Source: Terriglobales bacterium (GTDB lineage Bacteria > Acidobacteriota > Terriglobia > Terriglobales > Acidobacteriaceae). Taken from it: a stretch of 60,181 nt of DNA. The stretch lies in assembly GCA_015655195.1 (NCBI GenBank), contig JAATFM010000268.1, positions 1 to 60,181 of the forward strand, in the 5' to 3' direction. Position numbers and translations under genes: made by a program. Below, piece after piece: positions 1-8,278 of the stretch. The notes under the pieces are model-generated. The model worked only from the letters and a program-made list of their open reading frames with translations. It was not told the origin of the DNA and ran no database searches. Each line of letters starts with the position of its first letter. Positions within the stretch are counted from its first letter, which is position 1.

Positions 1-284
1 AGCCTGCGGGGCACGATCTTGCCGCGCTCGGCAACAAAGCCCTGCAGCAGGCGCACGTCGCGGTAAGGAATCGCATCGATCTTCTCGGTGCAGAACTTGC
101 AGACCTTCTTGCGGCGGAAGAACTTGCCGCGTCCGCCGGGACCGCCGCCGGGACGTCCGCCGGGGCGAGGGCCGCCAGGGCCGGAGCTGTGACCGGAGCC
201 GGAACTTGGACCGGACCCTGAGGCCGGGCCGCTTTGTGCTGGTGCGCTCGTCTCGGGCGCCTTGACTTGTGTTTCCTCTGCCAT
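1..284 (-). CDS. rpsR: 30S ribosomal protein S18 (3' end outside window)
   Basis: Small-subunit ribosomal protein that pairs with S6 on the 30S platform. The 94 residues present contain the S18 core from about residue 57 ([10 protein letters not shown], then [11 protein letters not shown] and [16 protein letters not shown]). The CxxC pair VCKFC fits the zinc-binding form. The first 53 residues are a Gly/Pro/Ser-rich low-complexity extension not typical of S18. The ATG at 284 is preceded by AGAGGA about 6 nt upstream. It lies upstream of nothing visible here and downstream of rpsF, the usual rpsF-rpsR order. The C-terminus runs off the left edge. Confidence 0.93.
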   Translation of the reverse strand, partial: MAEETQVKAPETSAPAQSGPASGSGPSSGSGHSSGPGGPRPGGRPGGGPGGRGKFFRRKKVCKFCTEKIDAIPYRDVRLLQGFVAERGKIVPRR

Positions 285-392
285 GATGTTTCCTCTTTAC
301 TCTCTGTTCCGGCATAGCCGAAACAATCTCTGAAAGGGCGCGGAGCACAAAGACCAACCTGATCTCTGAACCCTTACCCCCTGATCTCTCTG

Positions 393-890
393 TTAGGCGC
401 TGGCCTGCACGGGCTCGGCAGGTTCAGCGGCAACGGGCGCGGGCTCCGCGGCGGGCTCAACCGGCTGAGCCGGAACGGGCTGTGCCGGAACCGCCTGAGC
501 GGACTGCGCCGGGGGAGCCGGCTGGAACTGCTGCGCCGGTTCCGCGCTACGTTTGGTGCGCGTGCCGCGAATGGCCTTGATCTTGGCAATCCGCTTCTCT
601 TCCTCGTCCGTGCGCACGGTGATGAACTTGATCACCGGCTCAGAGACGCGGAGGCGGCGCTCAAGCTCCGCCACCAGCGGGCCGTCGGCCTCAATGGTGA
701 GCAGAATGTAGTTGCCGTCGTTGAACTTGCGCACGGTGTAGGCAAGCTTACGCCGGCCCATCTTCTCGATGGACTTGATCGCGCCGCCGCCATTGGTGAT
801 GGTGGCTTCAAAGCCGGCGATCAGCTTGTCAAGATCCTCTTCGACCACGTCGGGCCGGACAATGAACATTACTTCGTAGACTCGGGACAT
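393..890 (-). CDS. rpsF: 30S ribosomal protein S6
   Basis: Small-subunit ribosomal protein, S18 partner. The S6 fold spans about residues 1-100 of the 165-residue product (SRVYEVMFIVRPD, then KMGRRKLAYTVRKFNDGNY, then RVSEPVIKFITVR). The last 50 or so residues are a Pro/Ala/Glu-rich tail of repeated PAQPV-like units, longer than in most S6 proteins. I chose the ATG at 890 because S6 normally begins at the Tyr-Glu-(V/I)-Met-Phe strand and a purine-rich AAGAGAAA lies just upstream. An in-frame ATG at 920 would add ten residues but has no visible ribosome binding site. The gene precedes rpsR by about 110 nt. Confidence 0.95.
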   Translation of the reverse strand: MSRVYEVMFIVRPDVVEEDLDKLIAGFEATITNGGGAIKSIEKMGRRKLAYTVRKFNDGNYILLTIEADGPLVAELERRLRVSEPVIKFITVRTDEEEKRIAKIKAIRGTRTKRSAEPAQQFQPAPPAQSAQAVPAQPVPAQPVEPAAEPAPVAAEPAEPVQASA

Positions 891-1013
891 CCAGTTTCTC
901 TTTTCCGAGCTTTCCGCCATAGCTGTTCGCTATTGGCTTTTAGCTCTTGGCTTTTTCGTGCAGTTGCAGCGGTTGGTTTCCACCAGGCTGCTAGCTGCTT
1001 TCAACTCTCCGCG

Positions 1014-1649
1014 CTAATCGCGGCGATTAAACTCGTTCATCGCCGTTGCCGGTCCCGCTTCGAGGATGCGCCTTGTGGCTGTCGCCACCTTGTCGAGCAC
1101 CTCGTCGAGAACCGTCAGATCGGCCTTGCGCATGGGGGAAAGCAGGTAATCCTTCCCTCCGCGCCTTGCGCCTGCTCCAGCCGCGACCGCTTCGGGCGGC
1201 AAATCGTGCCCTACCCCGATGCGAAGCCGCAGCCACTCCTGCGTTCCCAGAGCCGCCGTCACGCTGCGGGCGCCGTTGTGGCCCGCGGGCGAGCCGCGCT
1301 CCTTGATCCTGAAGCTGCCCAACGGAAGATCGAGCTCGTCGTAAATCACGAGCAAGTCCTGCGATGGGTCGGCTTCGAACTCCCGAACCAGCGCGGAGAC
1401 CGAAGCTCCGCTCAGGTTCATAAATGTCTCCGGCTTGGCCAGAATGACCTCGCGCCCTGCAATGCGGCAGGTTGCGGTCATGGCCTTACATCGCCGGTTG
1501 TCTGCCGCAATGCCCTCCTGCTGGGCGATGCGGTCGATTGCAAGGAACCCCGCGTTATGCGGCGTCCAAAGATATTCCAGGCCCGGATTGCCGAGGCCCA
1601 CCACGATAAATGGACCTCGGCGTCCAGAAGTTTGAGCCGTCTCGGCCAA
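1014..1649 (-). CDS. pth: Peptidyl-tRNA hydrolase
   Basis: Cytoplasmic esterase that cleaves peptidyl-tRNA released by stalled ribosomes. The 211-residue product is slightly longer than the usual 190-200. Family motifs are in order: VVGLGNPG near residue 17, the catalytic His in WTPHNAGF (about residue 31), KPETFMNLSG with the conserved Asn, VIYDELDLPLG with the catalytic-site Asp, and GHNGARS. It starts 3 nt after the stop of the upstream L25 gene, so the two are very probably cotranscribed, a common rplY-pth pairing. Confidence 0.96.
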   Translation of the reverse strand: MAETAQTSGRRGPFIVVGLGNPGLEYLWTPHNAGFLAIDRIAQQEGIAADNRRCKAMTATCRIAGREVILAKPETFMNLSGASVSALVREFEADPSQDLLVIYDELDLPLGSFRIKERGSPAGHNGARSVTAALGTQEWLRLRIGVGHDLPPEAVAAGAGARRGGKDYLLSPMRKADLTVLDEVLDKVATATRRILEAGPATAMNEFNRRD

Positions 1650-1652
1650 GGC

Positions 1653-2309
1653 TTACTTTTTCGCCTCGCCCTCGGCGTCGGTCTTGCCCTTCTTGACAAC
1701 TTCGGGCTCGGCCACGCTCGCAACGACCTCAGCCGCCGGCGCGGCCTCTTCCTTGATAGAGATAACGTGCGCGATAGCCGTCTCTTCTTCCGCCAGGAAG
1801 GTGTACTTGTCCGAGTGCGGCAGGTCTTTGATGCGCAGAATAGCGTGCAGCTCCAGGCTGCTCACATCCACGTCAATGTGATTCGGAATGTCTGCCGGAA
1901 GGCACTCGATCTCGACCTCGCGGAGCATCTGGTCAAGGATGCCGCCGCCGAGCTTGACACCAGCCGGCACGCCGGTGAGCTTGACCGGAACGCTGACGGT
2001 GAGGGTCTTGTCAAGGGCGATGCGCTTGAGGTCGATGTGAATGAGCAAGTCCTTGATGGGCTCGATCTGCCAATCGACGATCATGGCCTTGGCAGTTTCT
2101 TTGCCGGTCACATTCACGTCGAAGATGCTGTTGTGGCCGGTCTCGGAGTAGAGGATGCGCGAAATCTGCTTGGGATCGACCTCAATGGCAACAGGCTCGT
2201 GGCCGGCGCCATAAAGCACGGCAGGAATCTTGCCTGCGACGCGAACGCGGCGTGCGGCATTCTTATTGAACTTACCCTCGCGGGGCTTGGCTATGACTAC
2301 TTCAGGCAT
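1653..2309 (-). CDS. rplY: 50S ribosomal protein L25 (Ctc form)
   Basis: 5S rRNA-binding protein of the large subunit. The 218-residue length is that of the two-domain general-stress (Ctc/TL5) form rather than the short E. coli L25. The N-terminal domain carries KNAARRVRVAGKIPAVLYG and the middle contains HIDLKRIALDKTLTVSVPV, typical of the family. The C-terminal 30 residues are Ala/Glu/Lys-rich. It lies between prs and pth on the same strand, separated from prs by about 220 nt of repeat-containing DNA. Confidence 0.95.
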   Translation of the reverse strand: MPEVVIAKPREGKFNKNAARRVRVAGKIPAVLYGAGHEPVAIEVDPKQISRILYSETGHNSIFDVNVTGKETAKAMIVDWQIEPIKDLLIHIDLKRIALDKTLTVSVPVKLTGVPAGVKLGGGILDQMLREVEIECLPADIPNHIDVDVSSLELHAILRIKDLPHSDKYTFLAEEETAIAHVISIKEEAAPAAEVVASVAEPEVVKKGKTDAEGEAKK

Positions 2310-2341
2310 TGGTCTCTCGTTTCTTTCTCGGGCACGGAAAG

Positions 2342-2531
2342 CAGCTATTAGCTTTTAGCTTGATGTGCTGCTGCGAACTGTTTCGCTCCGCTCCCTTTGC
2401 TGAAAGCAGCAGTTGCTGCTTGTTGCTGTTGTGCAATCAATCAGCATTCGCTGCTGATGAATCGCAAATCACTCAAACTCTCCGCAGACCGGCTAAAAGC
2501 TAAGAGCTAATAGCTAAAAGCTAAAAGCTGC
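2342..2531. repeat. AGCTAAAA/AGCTAATA-type short repeats in inverted arrangement
   Basis: The prs-rplY gap has AGCTATTAGCTTTTAGCT at about 2343-2360 and a longer reverse-complement tract at about 2490-2530, built of 7-8 nt units such as AGCTAAA, AGCTAAG and AGCTAATA. The two could pair to form a long stem-loop over a Gln/Ala-codon-like CAGCAG-rich interior. Related sequence occurs at about 930-955 (between rpsF and pth) and 9577-9592. I see no gene in the gap. The function is unknown. Confidence 0.6.
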
Positions 2532-2532
2532 C

Positions 2533-3633
2533 TTAGGAAAACAGCGTACTGACGCTGGTCTCCAGGTGGATGTTCTCGATAGCAGTACCCAGCAGGCCGG
2601 CAATCGACAGCACCTTGATCTTGTCCAGCTTCTGCGCGGCTTCGCGTAGAGGCACGGTGTTCGTCACTACCAGCTGCTCCAGCCGCGACGCCGCGATGCG
2701 GTCGATGGCCGGCCCGGAAAGCACAGCGTGGCTGGCGCAGGCGTGCACGCTGGTCGCGCCGCTGGCATAAAGCGCGTCCACGGTTTTGACCATCGTTCCC
2801 GCCGTGTCGATGATGTCGTCGATGATGAGGCAGGTCCGGTCTTTCACATCGCCGATGACGTGCATCACCTCGGTCACGTTCATATCCGTGCGCCGCTTGT
2901 CCACAATGGCCAAAGGCGCTGCAATCTTCTGCGCGAAAAACCGCGCCCGCTCCACGCCGCCCGCATCCGGCGAAACCACAGTCAGGTTCGGCAGGTTGAG
3001 CTTCTGAAAGTAGCTCACCAGCACCGGGCTGGCAAAAATGTGATCGACCGGGATGTTGAAAAATCCCTGAATCTGTGCCGCATGCAGGTCCACGAAGAGT
3101 GCGCGGTTGGCGCCAGCAGTAGTGAGCAGGTCGGCAATAAGCTTGGCGCTGATGGCAACGCGAGGGCGGTCCTTGCGGTCCTGCCGCGCGTAGCCGTAAT
3201 AGGGAACCACTACCGTGATGCGCGCCGCGGATGCGCGCTTGAGCGCATCGATCATAATGAGCAGCTCAAGCAAGTGCTGATCGACGGGGTAGCAGGTGGG
3301 CTGAACAACGAAGACATCCACGCCGCGAACGTTTTCGAGAAGCTGAAAGTAAACCTCTCCATCCGCGAAACGCTGCAGCTTCGCCTCGCCGACCGGCACG
3401 CCGATGTGGCGCGCAATCTCTTCGGCAAGCAGCCGGTTGGCCGAGCCGGAGAAAAGTTTGAAGCGCCGGTCCTCGCTGAGATTGCGTGTGCGCTTGCGCT
3501 CTGGCGCAGGCTTGGCATCCTTCGCCTTGGCTTCCGGTACGAACTTTGCGCCGTCTTTGGCCGAGTTCGACTCTTCGCCTGGCGCGCCTTGCTGCTTGTC
3601 TTCCAATGTCACCGTCGACGTTCCTGTTTCCAT
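2533..3633 (-). CDS. prs: Ribose-phosphate pyrophosphokinase (PRPP synthetase)
   Basis: Makes PRPP from ribose 5-phosphate and ATP for nucleotide, His and Trp synthesis. The catalytic region covers about residues 55-366: FKLFSGSANRLLAEEIA, the ATP-site region DGEVYFQLLENVRG, the flexible loop YGYARQDRKD, and the PRPP-binding loop DDIIDTAGTM. The protein is 366 residues; the usual length is about 315, the excess being a charged, Lys/Glu-rich N-terminal extension of about 50 residues. I start it at ATG 3633 because GGAGGT lies about 9 nt upstream. A TTG at 3651 overlaps that ribosome binding site and is unlikely. Confidence 0.95.
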   Translation of the reverse strand: METGTSTVTLEDKQQGAPGEESNSAKDGAKFVPEAKAKDAKPAPERKRTRNLSEDRRFKLFSGSANRLLAEEIARHIGVPVGEAKLQRFADGEVYFQLLENVRGVDVFVVQPTCYPVDQHLLELLIMIDALKRASAARITVVVPYYGYARQDRKDRPRVAISAKLIADLLTTAGANRALFVDLHAAQIQGFFNIPVDHIFASPVLVSYFQKLNLPNLTVVSPDAGGVERARFFAQKIAAPLAIVDKRRTDMNVTEVMHVIGDVKDRTCLIIDDIIDTAGTMVKTVDALYASGATSVHACASHAVLSGPAIDRIAASRLEQLVVTNTVPLREAAQKLDKIKVLSIAGLLGTAIENIHLETSVSTLFS

Positions 3634-3746
3634 CTCTCCGAACACCTCCAAGCTGGTTTGCTTTGGCTGGCATAAGCTGGGCTGGTTTGCCTTCGCTGTT
3701 CTTTACCCGGCAATGCAAAACCGGGCCTCTTCCTCAAACAAAATTC

Positions 3747-3820
3747 TGGCTGGGCGACTAGGATTCGAACCTAGACAAGTGCCTCCAAAGGGCACTGTCC
3801 TACCATTAGACGATCGCCCA
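3747..3820 (-). tRNA. tRNA-Gln (anticodon TTG)
   Basis: Cloverleaf on the minus strand: acceptor TGGGCGA pairs with TCGCCCA, anticodon stem GTGCC/GGCAC with loop CTTTGGA giving anticodon TTG, and T-arm with GGTTCGAATCC. The discriminator is G and CCA is encoded. A TTGACA at about 3902-3907 (minus strand) is a possible -35, without a clear -10. Confidence 0.95.
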
Positions 3821-3923
3821 GCACCTGATCCCCGCGGGCCTACTCGCCCTCGGGAATCTGCCCGGCAGCCGTTGGCTACTCTTGCTCGCCTGACGGATGC
3901 CTGTCAACACCCTTTAACAAACT

Positions 3924-5111
3924 TCAGAGAAGCATCTCGCTCCAGTAAGCCGGGCGGGGCACGGTGCGGGTCAAGGTTCCTTGGACCGCAACCTCCGTGA
4001 GCCGGCTGAGCCGTTCAAGAACTGCTTCTGCTGCTCCACGGGTCAGGTACAGCCCGAAGAGCGCCGAGCCGGAGCCTGAAAGCGAGGCATGAAGGGCTGC
4101 CTCCGGTGTACCGGCGGACGCGAGAAGACGCTTGATTTCGCACAAGGGGGGATGCTGGGGGAAGACGACGCGTTCAAAGTCGTTCTGAATCCAGCTAAGA
4201 ATCCCGGTGCGGACAAGCGCGGACTCGTGTAGTCCGGCGAGGTTCTCTTCTTTGAAAAGAACACCGGAGGAGCCTGCCCAACCTGCTGCCCGCGGGGCTC
4301 GAAATCCTCCCGCAAAGGCGCTCGCATAGGCGCGGCTCAACTGCTTCAGTTTAGCGATACTTGCCTCGGCGGTCAACCCTTCTTCCGCGCAAAGCGAATC
4401 CCAGTCGCGGAAAGCCTGCGGTGTGGAGACTCCAATAGCGGGCGCTGCAAGAACGCACCAGACCGGCTCAAAATCCGGCAGCGGGTAGACCTCCTGCCCG
4501 CGGTCGAGGCCCAGAACCGCGCCGCCGATGAGGAAAAGCGGCACGTCGGAGCCAACGCAGGCGGCGATTTCGAGGCGTTTGCTATCCCATGTCCCCAAAT
4601 GCGAGGGACCTGGGGCACCCGGCCAGTCCTGATCCCTAATCTCCGCCACCTGATCTTTTGCAAGCTCTGGAGGGTGCCCCACCCTCGCGGCGTTCCTGTT
4701 TTTGCCGCTAGAGTGGGATAGCGCGGAAGCCGATTCCCCGACCCCTAGAATTCCTAGCTCCGCTTCAAGGCCAATCAGCGCAGCTACAGCATTGGCCGAG
4801 CCCGCTCCAAGCCCGCCCTGCACGGGAAGCCGCTTTTCGATATGAATTTCGACCTCGGCGGTGATTTTAAGAGCTTCGAGCGCCAGTTCCACCATCTTCC
4901 AGGCGGTATTGCGGCTGTCTGAGGGAACGCGGTCGTCGTTTGACGTTATCCGGATGGCGGTCGTTGCCGCCGGGCGGGCGGTAACCGTCACAAAATCATG
5001 GATTTCAAGGGTCTGGTAGACGGTCGCAAGCTCATGAAATCCGTCCGCGCGCGGCGCTCCTATAGAGAGACCGAGATTGATCTTGGCGTGGGAGCGGACG
5101 CGCGTGGGCAT
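3924..5111 (-). CDS. ispE: 4-diphosphocytidyl-2-C-methyl-D-erythritol kinase with in-frame repeat insertion
   Basis: GHMP-family kinase of the non-mevalonate isoprenoid pathway; phosphorylates CDP-ME. The N-terminal SHAKINLGL motif, the ATP-binding GLGAGSANAVAAL loop (about residue 98) and C-terminal LSGSGSALFG are all present. The 395 residues exceed the usual 280-310. About 48 extra residues sit between the helix after the GLGAGSAN loop and KRLEIAACVGSDVPLF, exactly where a composite palindromic repeat (4581-4722) lies in the DNA. The reading frame is open throughout, so the gene may still be functional, but that is inference. It lies upstream of tRNA-Gln. Confidence 0.92.
   Translation of the reverse strand: MPTRVRSHAKINLGLSIGAPRADGFHELATVYQTLEIHDFVTVTARPAATTAIRITSNDDRVPSDSRNTAWKMVELALEALKITAEVEIHIEKRLPVQGGLGAGSANAVAALIGLEAELGILGVGESASALSHSSGKNRNAARVGHPPELAKDQVAEIRDQDWPGAPGPSHLGTWDSKRLEIAACVGSDVPLFLIGGAVLGLDRGQEVYPLPDFEPVWCVLAAPAIGVSTPQAFRDWDSLCAEEGLTAEASIAKLKQLSRAYASAFAGGFRAPRAAGWAGSSGVLFKEENLAGLHESALVRTGILSWIQNDFERVVFPQHPPLCEIKRLLASAGTPEAALHASLSGSGSALFGLYLTRGAAEAVLERLSRLTEVAVQGTLTRTVPRPAYWSEMLL
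4581..4722. repeat. Composite REP/BIME-like repeat inside ispE
   Basis: Two palindromic units face each other. The left one (4581-4620) begins GCTATCCCA and ends TGGGGCACCC, with inner stem GTCCC/GGGAC. The right one (4672-4722) begins GGGTGCCCCACCC and ends GTGGGATAGC, with inner stem GCGGC/GCCGC around a 12-nt loop. The unit ends are reverse complements of each other, the arrangement called a BIME when made of REP elements. The right unit matches the copy at 9617-9667 (read on the minus strand) over about 50 nt. Confidence 0.8.
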
Positions 5112-5180
5112 AGATTACAGGTTACAGAACGACGGGGAGCAGGAGATAGGGAGCGAAAGAAGTTAAGGCTCGCTTTTGGC

Positions 5181-6098
5181 TCAGGATGTCGCCAGTCGTC
5201 GAGCTTCGGCCAGGCCTGCCACTTCGTCGCCCTTGGGGTAGAACTCCATCGCTACGGTATGGCGGTAGTTCAGCTCGCGGAGTTTACGGAAGATGTTGGC
5301 GTAGTTGATTTCTCCAGTGCCTGGGTCGTGACGACCTGGAACGTCGGCTACGTGGATCAGGCCAATGTTGTCTATATTCTTTTCCAGCTTTTCGATGAGG
5401 TTTCCCTCGGCGATTTGGCCGTGGTAAAGGTCGTAAAGAAACTGCACCTGTGGGTGGTTAGCGGCGCGGACGATCTCGATGGCCTCGGCCGCCGAAGGCA
5501 GGAAGTAGTGCGGGTTTTCTTCCAGATCAATCGTCTCCAGCAGAATCCGGATGGGCTGGCCGTTGATCTGGCGGCCTTCGACGAGACTGGCGGCGCGCTT
5601 GAGCCCTTCAATGCAGCTCTGACGCTGGGTTTCGCGCGGCATGTCGGGCACTGCGTTGCCGGTGAGCACAATGATGGCAGGAATGGAAAGCGTCTCCATG
5701 ATGGTGAGCGAGTGGCGCAGCTCGCCGAGGAAAGCATCGCGGTCCGCGGGGTTGCCGATGCCATGCGGCAGGCCGGCGGTACAGTCGAAATGGATGCCGT
5801 GACGCTTGCAGGCAGCCTTGGCGCGGTCAAAATCCGCCGGCTGCCAGTGGTCGTACTCACCCACCAGTTCCACATTGCGGTAGCCGGCTTCGGCTACTTT
5901 CGCCAGGCGCTGCTCGAAATTGGAAGGCCCGGGCGGCAGCTTGCGAAAGACGGTCCACAGCATAACGGAAAGCGAGTAGGGCGGCGCGGATTGCGCAGGC
6001 TGGCTCTGTGCTGTGAGAACAGGCGCGGTGAGAGCGGGCGCGGCAAGAGAGCCTGCGGCGGAGGCAGCCAGGAGATGAGCAAAGCTTCGGCGATTCAT
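5181..6098 (-). CDS. Hydroxypyruvate isomerase-like TIM-barrel protein, Tat-type signal
   Basis: Xylose-isomerase-like (AP endonuclease family 2) TIM barrel of the hydroxypyruvate isomerase group. Metal-site segments are visible: NVELVGEYDHW, LLETIDLEENPHY, FLYDLYHGQIAEGN, HVADVPGRHDPGTGEINY and VAMEFYPKGDE. The N-terminus MNRRSFAHLLAASAAGS followed by an Ala-rich stretch looks like a twin-arginine signal, so the protein may be exported. An ATG at 6107 adds three residues; I prefer 6098 because it places the RR motif normally. The substrate cannot be told from sequence. It lies downstream of rpmB. Confidence 0.85.
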   Translation of the reverse strand: MNRRSFAHLLAASAAGSLAAPALTAPVLTAQSQPAQSAPPYSLSVMLWTVFRKLPPGPSNFEQRLAKVAEAGYRNVELVGEYDHWQPADFDRAKAACKRHGIHFDCTAGLPHGIGNPADRDAFLGELRHSLTIMETLSIPAIIVLTGNAVPDMPRETQRQSCIEGLKRAASLVEGRQINGQPIRILLETIDLEENPHYFLPSAAEAIEIVRAANHPQVQFLYDLYHGQIAEGNLIEKLEKNIDNIGLIHVADVPGRHDPGTGEINYANIFRKLRELNYRHTVAMEFYPKGDEVAGLAEARRLATS

Positions 6099-6130
6099 CG
6101 CAGCCATGCTACAGCAAATTTTTCAGGCAC

Positions 6131-6171
6131 GACAAAACCCCGCTCCGGATTCAATGCCGAATGCGGGGTTT
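6131..6171 (-). terminator. Rho-independent terminator after rpmB
   Basis: Inverted repeat AAACCCCGC (6135-6143) and GCGGGGTTT (6163-6171). Read on the minus strand the stem ends in GGGGTTTTGT, a short U-run, just downstream of rpmB. Confidence 0.7.
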
Positions 6172-6202
6172 CGCGTAAAACGCAGAAATAGGGAAAGGTG
6201 TA

Positions 6203-6394
6203 CTACGCCGCCTTGACGATCTTGCCGGTCTTGATGCAGCTTGTGCAGACGCGGATACGCTTGGTCCCGCCGTTGACAACTGCCTTGACCGCCTGAAGGT
6301 TGGGGTTCCAGCGGCGGCGGGAAACGTTGTGCGCGTGCGAGATGTTGTTGCCGAACTGCGGACCCTTGCCGCAGACATCACATACCTGTGCCAT
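6203..6394 (-). CDS. rpmB: 50S ribosomal protein L28
   Basis: Large-subunit ribosomal protein of 63 residues. It carries [32 protein letters not shown] and the C-terminal [13 protein letters not shown], with both CxxC pairs of the zinc-binding form. The ATG at 6394 has GGAG 8 nt upstream; the in-frame extension to 6469 has no family counterpart. It is a single gene with its own terminator. Confidence 0.96.
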   Translation of the reverse strand: MAQVCDVCGKGPQFGNNISHAHNVSRRRWNPNLQAVKAVVNGGTKRIRVCTSCIKTGKIVKAA

Positions 6395-6621
6395 GACTAT
6401 TGCTCCAAATCCTGTGGTATTTCGCGCCGCCGCAGCCTCGTTGGGGCTCCTGAAACCGGGCACAGGCACGCTAGTGCGCGCAGCCCGCGGCTTGCCGAAT
6501 TTTCAGTATACCGTGAATGGCGTTTGCAGCCAAGCCCCCTGAGAGGCAGGGGGGTCGTGTGACCCAAGTCGCAGCGGGCGATTTCTTTTCCCGGTAGCCT
6601 CCATTGCAATGAGGCGCGAAA

Positions 6622-7716
6622 ATGGCCAACCTTGCCGCGGAAACAGTTATGCCCTGTGAGCAAAAGAAGAAGCTGATCCGGAGATTCATGCCGGACAGCT
6701 CGCAGCGCGTCCGTCACGTCGTTCAGTGGATATTCGTGGCCTTGAACGGCTGGATAGGGTTGCAATTCTATCTGTGGGTGCGCTATTTCGAGCGAGGCGG
6801 CACGGGCCTTTACGTGTCTCGCCCCGCGGGAGTTGAGGGCTGGTTGCCAATCGCGGGGCTCATGAATGCGAAGTACCTGCTTGTTACGGGCAGGGTGCCA
6901 ACGATTCACCCGGCAGCCATGTATCTGTTTCTCGGCTTTCTGCTGATGAGTCTTCTACTAAAAAAGGCGTTCTGCGCTTGGCTGTGCCCGGTTGGAACGT
7001 TTTCAGAGAACCTGTGGAAGCTGGGCCGCCGCGTCTTCGCCCGCAATCTATACCTGCCGAAATGGGCCGATCTGCCGCTGCGGGGACTGAAGTACCTTTT
7101 GCTCGGCTTCTTCGCTCTCATCATCGGCGGCATGTCTGCGGAAGCGCTGGATGATTTCATGGCGACGCCTTATGGATTGGTTGCGGATGTAAAGATGTTG
7201 AACTTCTTCCGCGATATTGGATTGACGGCGGTTGTGGTTGTCGGCATTCTGGTGCTGCTCTCCATGTTGGTCCAGAATTTCTGGTGCCGCTATTTGTGCC
7301 CATACGGCGCATTGCTGGGGCTGTTCTCGCTTCTCAGTCCGGCAAAGATTCGCCGCGATGCGGAAACCTGTATCGATTGCGGAAAGTGTGCGCGGGTTTG
7401 CCCGGCCAATCTGCCGGTGGACCGGCTGGTGCAAATCCGTTCCGCCGAATGCAGCGCCTGCATGATCTGCGTGGCCGCGTGTCCGGCTGAGAATGCGCTG
7501 CAATTCTCCCTGCCGCCAAGGCGCGTGGTTTCCGCTACGCAGCGCTGGCATCGCCGTGCGCTGGGTCCATTCGCTGTTGCGGGCGTTCTGGCCTGCATCT
7601 TTTTTGGCGCTGTGCTGATTGCACGGGCTACCAATCATTGGCAGACAGAGGTTCCGCGCGATGTTTATCTACGCCTGGTGCCACATGCCAAGGATGCCAG
7701 CCACCCTGGCATGTAG
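6622..7716 (+). CDS. NapH/NosR-like 4Fe-4S membrane ferredoxin
   Basis: Polytopic inner-membrane electron-transfer protein. There are about five hydrophobic segments: around residues 33-52, 98-115, 155-175, 200-220 and 315-335. The two CxxxCP motifs of the NapH/NosR/CcoG membrane core are present as CAWLCPVG (near residue 119) and CRYLCPYG (near residue 225). Two ferredoxin clusters follow: CIDCGKCARVCP and CSACMICVAACP. The ATG at 6622 has GAGG about 8 nt upstream. No nap, nos or cco genes are nearby, so its electron partners are unknown. Confidence 0.85.
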   Translation: MANLAAETVMPCEQKKKLIRRFMPDSSQRVRHVVQWIFVALNGWIGLQFYLWVRYFERGGTGLYVSRPAGVEGWLPIAGLMNAKYLLVTGRVPTIHPAAMYLFLGFLLMSLLLKKAFCAWLCPVGTFSENLWKLGRRVFARNLYLPKWADLPLRGLKYLLLGFFALIIGGMSAEALDDFMATPYGLVADVKMLNFFRDIGLTAVVVVGILVLLSMLVQNFWCRYLCPYGALLGLFSLLSPAKIRRDAETCIDCGKCARVCPANLPVDRLVQIRSAECSACMICVAACPAENALQFSLPPRRVVSATQRWHRRALGPFAVAGVLACIFFGAVLIARATNHWQTEVPRDVYLRLVPHAKDASHPGM

Positions 7717-7920
7717 TGCCTCACCTGATTGGTCCCGATATGCCGGCTTGTCGGAAGCGATCTGAGTCAACCCGAATCGCAAGAAGCCGCCCCTCAGGAA
7801 CGGAAGCCCGTATATTCTGTGGTGCTGAATATTTGAGCTAAGGCCCTCCCCTTTCAAGCCAGCCCACTATCGGAGACCGAACCTGCACACAGCCGGAAGC
7901 TTCTCAGATACGCTGGAAGC

Positions 7921-8199
7921 ATGACGATACTGGACGAGAAGAAGGCGGAGCTGGAGAGGTACGAATTCATGATGGGGTCGGAACGGGGGCGGCTGGCCGT
8001 GGCGCTCGACCTGATTACGGATTCGCTGATCCTGATTGGGCAGCACGGGGTGTATTGCGCGTCGAGCCGTAATCCGTCGAAGCCGGCGCTCGATTTGCAG
8101 GCCGTTCTGGGCGGAATGGAAGGCGCGAAGGAGCTGATCCAGGCGGTGATGGAAGAGATTCGGAAAAGCAGGGACGAGGGACAAGGGACGAAGGACTAG
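7921..8199 (+). CDS. Small hypothetical protein
   Basis: A 92-residue soluble, mostly helical protein that I do not assign to a family. It begins MTILDEKKAELERYEFMM and has a central segment LAVALDLITDSLILIG. The last ten or so residues (RDEGQGTKD) come from a GGGACGAGGGACAAGGGACG tract that looks like short-repeat DNA, so the native C-terminus may have been extended. A repeat unit starts 8 nt after the stop and tRNA-Arg follows. GGAAGC lies just upstream of the ATG. Confidence 0.6.
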   Translation: MTILDEKKAELERYEFMMGSERGRLAVALDLITDSLILIGQHGVYCASSRNPSKPALDLQAVLGGMEGAKELIQAVMEEIRKSRDEGQGTKD

Positions 8200-8206
8200 G
8201 AATGTT

Positions 8207-8247
8207 GCGCTACCCCGCTCCTGCGCCAAAAACAAGGCTGCGGCGCA
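8207..8247. repeat. REP-like hairpin, single unit upstream of tRNA-Arg
   Basis: GCTACCCCGCTCC followed by stem TGCGCC (8222-8227) and GGCGCA (8242-8247), with CCAAAAACAA in the loop. It aligns with the left half of the copy at 9617-9667. The outer stem is degenerate here. Confidence 0.6.
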
Positions 8248-8278
8248 AAACCCGGAGTTGCTGTATTCTTGAAAAAGC

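Noticed and set aside
933-2351. A 472-codon plus-strand open frame
   Set aside because: It lies entirely opposite pth and rplY, whose family motifs are unmistakable. Long antisense frames are expected at this GC content.
3634-3651. TTG start giving a six-residue longer prs product
   Set aside because: The TTG overlaps the GGAGGT ribosome binding site that serves ATG 3633.
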